NCBI RefSeq assembly: GCF_042445055.1
Contig: NZ_CP170339.1
Coordinates: 1,860,001-1,924,000 of the forward strand
Source of the DNA: Falsihalocynthiibacter sp042445055
GTDB taxonomy: Bacteria; Pseudomonadota; Alphaproteobacteria; Rhodobacterales; Rhodobacteraceae
DNA length: 64,000 nucleotides
Reading direction: 5' to 3'
The notes under the pieces: model-generated
The model's input: the letters and a program-made list of their open reading frames with translations, nothing else
What the model was told of the DNA's origin: nothing
The model's database searches: none
Made by a program: the position numbers and the translations under genes
Part shown: positions 61,991 to 64,000 of the stretch, one piece after another
Layout: each line of letters starts with the position of its first letter
Numbering within the stretch: the stretch's first letter is position 1

Positions 61991-62485
61991 ATGTTTGCTA
62001 AATCCACACTTTCCGTTCTTGCGTTGTCCCTCGCAATTCCATTCGCTGGCGCTGCTTCTGCAGGCGGCGACCAACTTGCCAAAAGCGCTGGCGTTGAGCC
62101 GGGCATCTATACAACCGCAGAATTGATCCAAATCACCGAAGCTCGTAGAGCCAACGATGCACAACGCCTCGACTATTATCTGTCAGGTGAAAATCGCGTC
62201 TCTCGCGCTGCAACTGATTACACTGCAAACGCAGGTGTTCAGCAGCTCGCAGCACTCGCTGGTGTATCCCCAGAAGGCTATACAGCGGGAACACTGAATG
62301 AATTGATCCTCGCTCAGCGTGCAAACGACGACGAGAAAGTCAAATTCATCAAGGCACGTGCAGCAGGTGAAATCTCTGATCTATCGCCATCATCCGTAAG
62401 CGCAGGCAAAGCACAACTTGCAGCGCTTGTAGGTCTTGACCCAAGCACCAATTCATATGCTGATCTGATCATCGCTGCTGAATAA
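61991..62485 (+). CDS. Secreted protein of three tandem repeats, unknown
   Basis: A 164-residue protein with a clear signal peptide (about 1-24, AASA). The mature part is three copies of a unit of about 40 residues: residues 26-66, 82-124 and a shorter third at 139-164. Each starts QLA(A/K)xxG, then a proline, a tyrosine and a helix of the ELIxxxxARRAND kind. No cysteines in the mature protein. I recognise no family. A strong terminator follows. Start ATG 61991 with TTTTGGAG upstream. Confidence 0.8.
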   Translation: MFAKSTLSVLALSLAIPFAGAASAGGDQLAKSAGVEPGIYTTAELIQITEARRANDAQRLDYYLSGENRVSRAATDYTANAGVQQLAALAGVSPEGYTAGTLNELILAQRANDDEKVKFIKARAAGEISDLSPSSVSAGKAQLAALVGLDPSTNSYADLIIAAE

Positions 62486-62511
62486 GCACGTAAGTAACAC
62501 ACAATCACGAT

Positions 62512-62535
62512 TGGCGGGGCGCATTTGCCCCGCCA
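62512..62535. terminator. Hairpin between the repeat protein and the PIN gene
   Basis: TGGCGGGGC and GCCCCGCCA form a nine-pair stem with a six-base loop, between two convergent genes. It probably ends transcription from both sides, though T runs are short. Confidence 0.65.
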
Positions 62536-62539
62536 TTCT

Positions 62540-63091
62540 CTATTCAAGCTCTTCAACCGCTTTGCCAAAGCGCGGCAGGCGCGCTTTCTTGAACAATTTT
62601 CGCATATCAAGTTCAAGCCCTGAGAGCCTTTTGGCCTCTTGAGTAATTGCCATGGCGATTTCGTGCATTTTCTGCGGATGCGTGTCGCAGAACCCGCGCA
62701 AGAAGTTGTCGGGATCCAGACGATCCAACCCCTCCTCCGCCAGAATATGCCCGGGGAAATCCTTGCGGTTCATCGTTAGGATCGCATCGGCGTGACCAGT
62801 TATCGCAGATGCCAGAACATGGATGTCATTTTCATCTGGTAGATAGAGACGCGCCTCAACACCTGCTGCGGACGGCACAGTGGCGCGCGGAAAATGCGCG
62901 TTTAGCACCACTATTTCACCGCGTGCGATCATCTCTCCTTCGGGGCCAAGGCGCGCTGCCGCGCGCGCCCATTCCTCGAGAATACGATCCGACCAAAGCG
63001 GAATGAAAAGCCCCGCGCGCGCCGCACCGATCAACGCTTCGCGCATGACCGTTGGATAGAGCACGCAGGCGTCGAGCAGTATCTTAGACAT
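62540..63091 (-). CDS. PIN-domain protein
   Basis: A 183-residue protein with a PIN domain: DACVLYP at residue 7, a middle acidic site (DENDIHVLASA), and a late one (ADAILTMNRKDFPG), matching the metal-binding acidic residues of PIN ribonucleases. It has a longer C-terminus than VapC toxins, and no small antitoxin gene precedes it. Instead it overlaps the methyltransferase gene by eight bases. Role unknown, perhaps RNA processing. Confidence 0.82.
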   Translation of the reverse strand: MSKILLDACVLYPTVMREALIGAARAGLFIPLWSDRILEEWARAAARLGPEGEMIARGEIVVLNAHFPRATVPSAAGVEARLYLPDENDIHVLASAITGHADAILTMNRKDFPGHILAEEGLDRLDPDNFLRGFCDTHPQKMHEIAMAITQEAKRLSGLELDMRKLFKKARLPRFGKAVEELE

Positions 63092-64000
63092 CTAGCCGAA
63101 ACGTGAGTGCCTTGAGATATCCGCTCTCGGCGAGATGAGGCAGCAACGGATGATCCGGTCCAGCGAAACCTGTGTTGATGAGCTGCATCCGACGTCCAGC
63201 GCGCCCAATGCCGCGCGCACTCGAATTGCGGAATTTCTGAAGATCCGCCGCGTGTGAACAAGAGCAAAGCACCAGATATCCGCCCGGTTTCACAAGTGCA
63301 GCCGCCAGACGGGCAACCCGCTCATAGGCACGCAAACCCGCTTCGAGAGCTTTCTTGGAGGGGGCAAATGCGGGCGGATCACAGATCACAACGTCAAATG
63401 TTTCGCCCTCTTCTGCGAGTGCGGCGAGGACATCAAACGCGTCCCCTTTTCGTTTCGCGAACCGATCCGCCGTGCCGCTGGCCTTGGCGCCCTGCTCTGC
63501 CAACTCAAGCGCCGCGGCAGAACCGTCGACCGCAAGCGCAGAACTTGCCCCACCAGCAAGCGCCGCCAAAGAGAACCCGCCGACGTGTGAGAATACATCC
63601 AGAACCTTCGCATCACGACAGAGAGTTTGCGTGAAGGCGTGGTTTGGACGCTGATCAAAGAACAACCCTGTTTTCTGACCACCTAGGATGTCGGCCATAT
63701 ATGTCGCGCCATTCATCGGAACGGGGATCGGCGCATCGAGCGCTCCCTGCGTAACGACCAATTCTTCTTCGAGCCCCTCAAGGCTGCGTGCCCGTCCGGT
63801 TCCGTTTTTAACGACGGTCGAAACGCCGGTGACCTTCACGAGTGCTGCGGCGAGCATATCGAACATCTCTTCGGCCCATGCGGCATTGGGCTGAACCACG
63901 GCAACATCACCGAAGCGGTCGATCACAACACCCGGAAGGCCATCGGCCTCGGCATGGATGAGACGATAGAATGGCGCCTCATAGAGCCGCTCGCGATGCG
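63084..64000 (-). CDS. RlmI-like 23S rRNA (cytosine-C5) methyltransferase, C-terminal part
   Basis: The last 304 codons of a class I SAM-dependent methyltransferase of the RlmI family. The gene starts outside the window. Frame upstream of 63926 remains open to 64000 (visible segment RERLYEAPFYRLIHAEADG). DVFSHVGGFSLAALAGG is the SAM-binding motif, CDPPAFAPSKK the catalytic PP loop, and LCSCSHAAD the late cysteine motif. RlmI makes m5C1962 in 23S rRNA. The stop overlaps the PIN gene start by eight bases. Confidence 0.9.
   Translation of the reverse strand, partial: HRERLYEAPFYRLIHAEADGLPGVVIDRFGDVAVVQPNAAWAEEMFDMLAAALVKVTGVSTVVKNGTGRARSLEGLEEELVVTQGALDAPIPVPMNGATYMADILGGQKTGLFFDQRPNHAFTQTLCRDAKVLDVFSHVGGFSLAALAGGASSALAVDGSAAALELAEQGAKASGTADRFAKRKGDAFDVLAALAEEGETFDVVICDPPAFAPSKKALEAGLRAYERVARLAAALVKPGGYLVLCSCSHAADLQKFRNSSARGIGRAGRRMQLINTGFAGPDHPLLPHLAESGYLKALTFRLDV

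Noticed and set aside
62540..63091. Toxin-antitoxin module
   Set aside because: The PIN gene has no small antitoxin gene next to it and has a long C-terminus.
1..64000. CRISPR array, prophage or insertion sequence
   Set aside because: I saw no regularly spaced repeats, transposase, integrase or phage structural genes.

Overview
The window is a gene-dense stretch of an alphaproteobacterial chromosome, most likely from the Rhodobacteraceae (Roseobacter/Rhodobacter group). The evidence is a circularly permuted two-piece tmRNA gene, an alpha-type SspB, a tandem-domain dCTP deaminase, a zinc-finger-poor DksA, a trgA-trgB-cysK tellurite locus as known from Rhodobacter, and the argS-SPOR-nagZ-scpA-scpB and rpmF-plsX-fabH-ihfA-merR gene orders. 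I see no prophage, integrase, insertion sequence, CRISPR array, rRNA or toxin-antitoxin pair. About 72 protein genes, one tRNA-Pro and the tmRNA gene fill the sequence. Only one stretch longer than 300 bases has no gene I can support (61539-61990).

Layout. 1-2183 (minus): trgA, trgB and the start of cysK, linked to tellurite resistance. 2330-2680: ssrA. 2792-7091: a small membrane protein, ChrA-type chromate transporter, sspB, fumC, a DUF4169 gene and a ribbon-helix-helix protein. 7075-9674 (minus): a membrane protein with a hydrolase-like GHSSG motif, translationally coupled to a cytochrome P450. 9765-10735: a TusA-like protein and an orphan CheD. 10737-14380 (minus): membrane glycerophosphodiester phosphodiesterase, a phospholipase-A2-like secreted protein and a CPA1 antiporter. 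14555-15604: a pentameric ligand-gated ion channel homologue. 15609-19360 (minus): zwf-pgl-pgi, with a palindromic operator upstream. 19560-21088: a radical SAM protein facing an HNH nuclease. 21261-26581: cobalamin genes (cbiD and cobK on minus, in one overlapping chain with a DNA glycosylase and an esterase; cobA and cobB on plus). 26621-31579: an MFS transporter facing cysS-cimA-phytoene-synthase-like. 31798-38328: a PEP-mutase-family lyase, a group II decarboxylase, a TPM-domain protein, an SDR enzyme, an ABC-F ATPase and an OlsB-like acyltransferase. 38423-45495: msrB, bamE, yceD, rpmF, plsX, fabH, ihfA, a MerR regulator, tRNA-Pro and dcd. 45503-47262: an Lrp regulator divergent from an MFS exporter. 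47259-53171 (minus): argS, SPOR protein, nagZ, scpA, scpB and a small protein. 53241-57325: dgt, an IscA-type protein, xth, a flavin monooxygenase and dksA. 57509-61538: a five-gene operon running from a MoxR ATPase to a vWA-domain protein. 61991-64000: a secreted three-repeat protein, then a PIN protein and an RlmI-like methyltransferase on minus.

How it works together. Most genes are housekeeping: the oxidative entry to the Entner-Doudoroff or pentose phosphate routes, cobalamin synthesis, fatty-acid initiation, chromosome condensation, and rescue of stalled ribosomes (ssrA plus SspB, which hands tagged proteins to ClpXP). Genes are packed tightly. Many neighbours on one strand share ATGA, and five tail-to-tail pairs share a four-base CTAG or CTAA stop.

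I did not find a clearly new accessory system. The most interesting candidates are the MoxR/GNAT/DUF2927/small-membrane-protein/vWA operon, the P450 plus membrane hydrolase pair, the phospholipase-A2-like gene joined to a membrane GDPD, the bacterial Cys-loop-type channel, the unassigned radical SAM protein, and the three-repeat secreted protein with its palindrome-rich upstream region.
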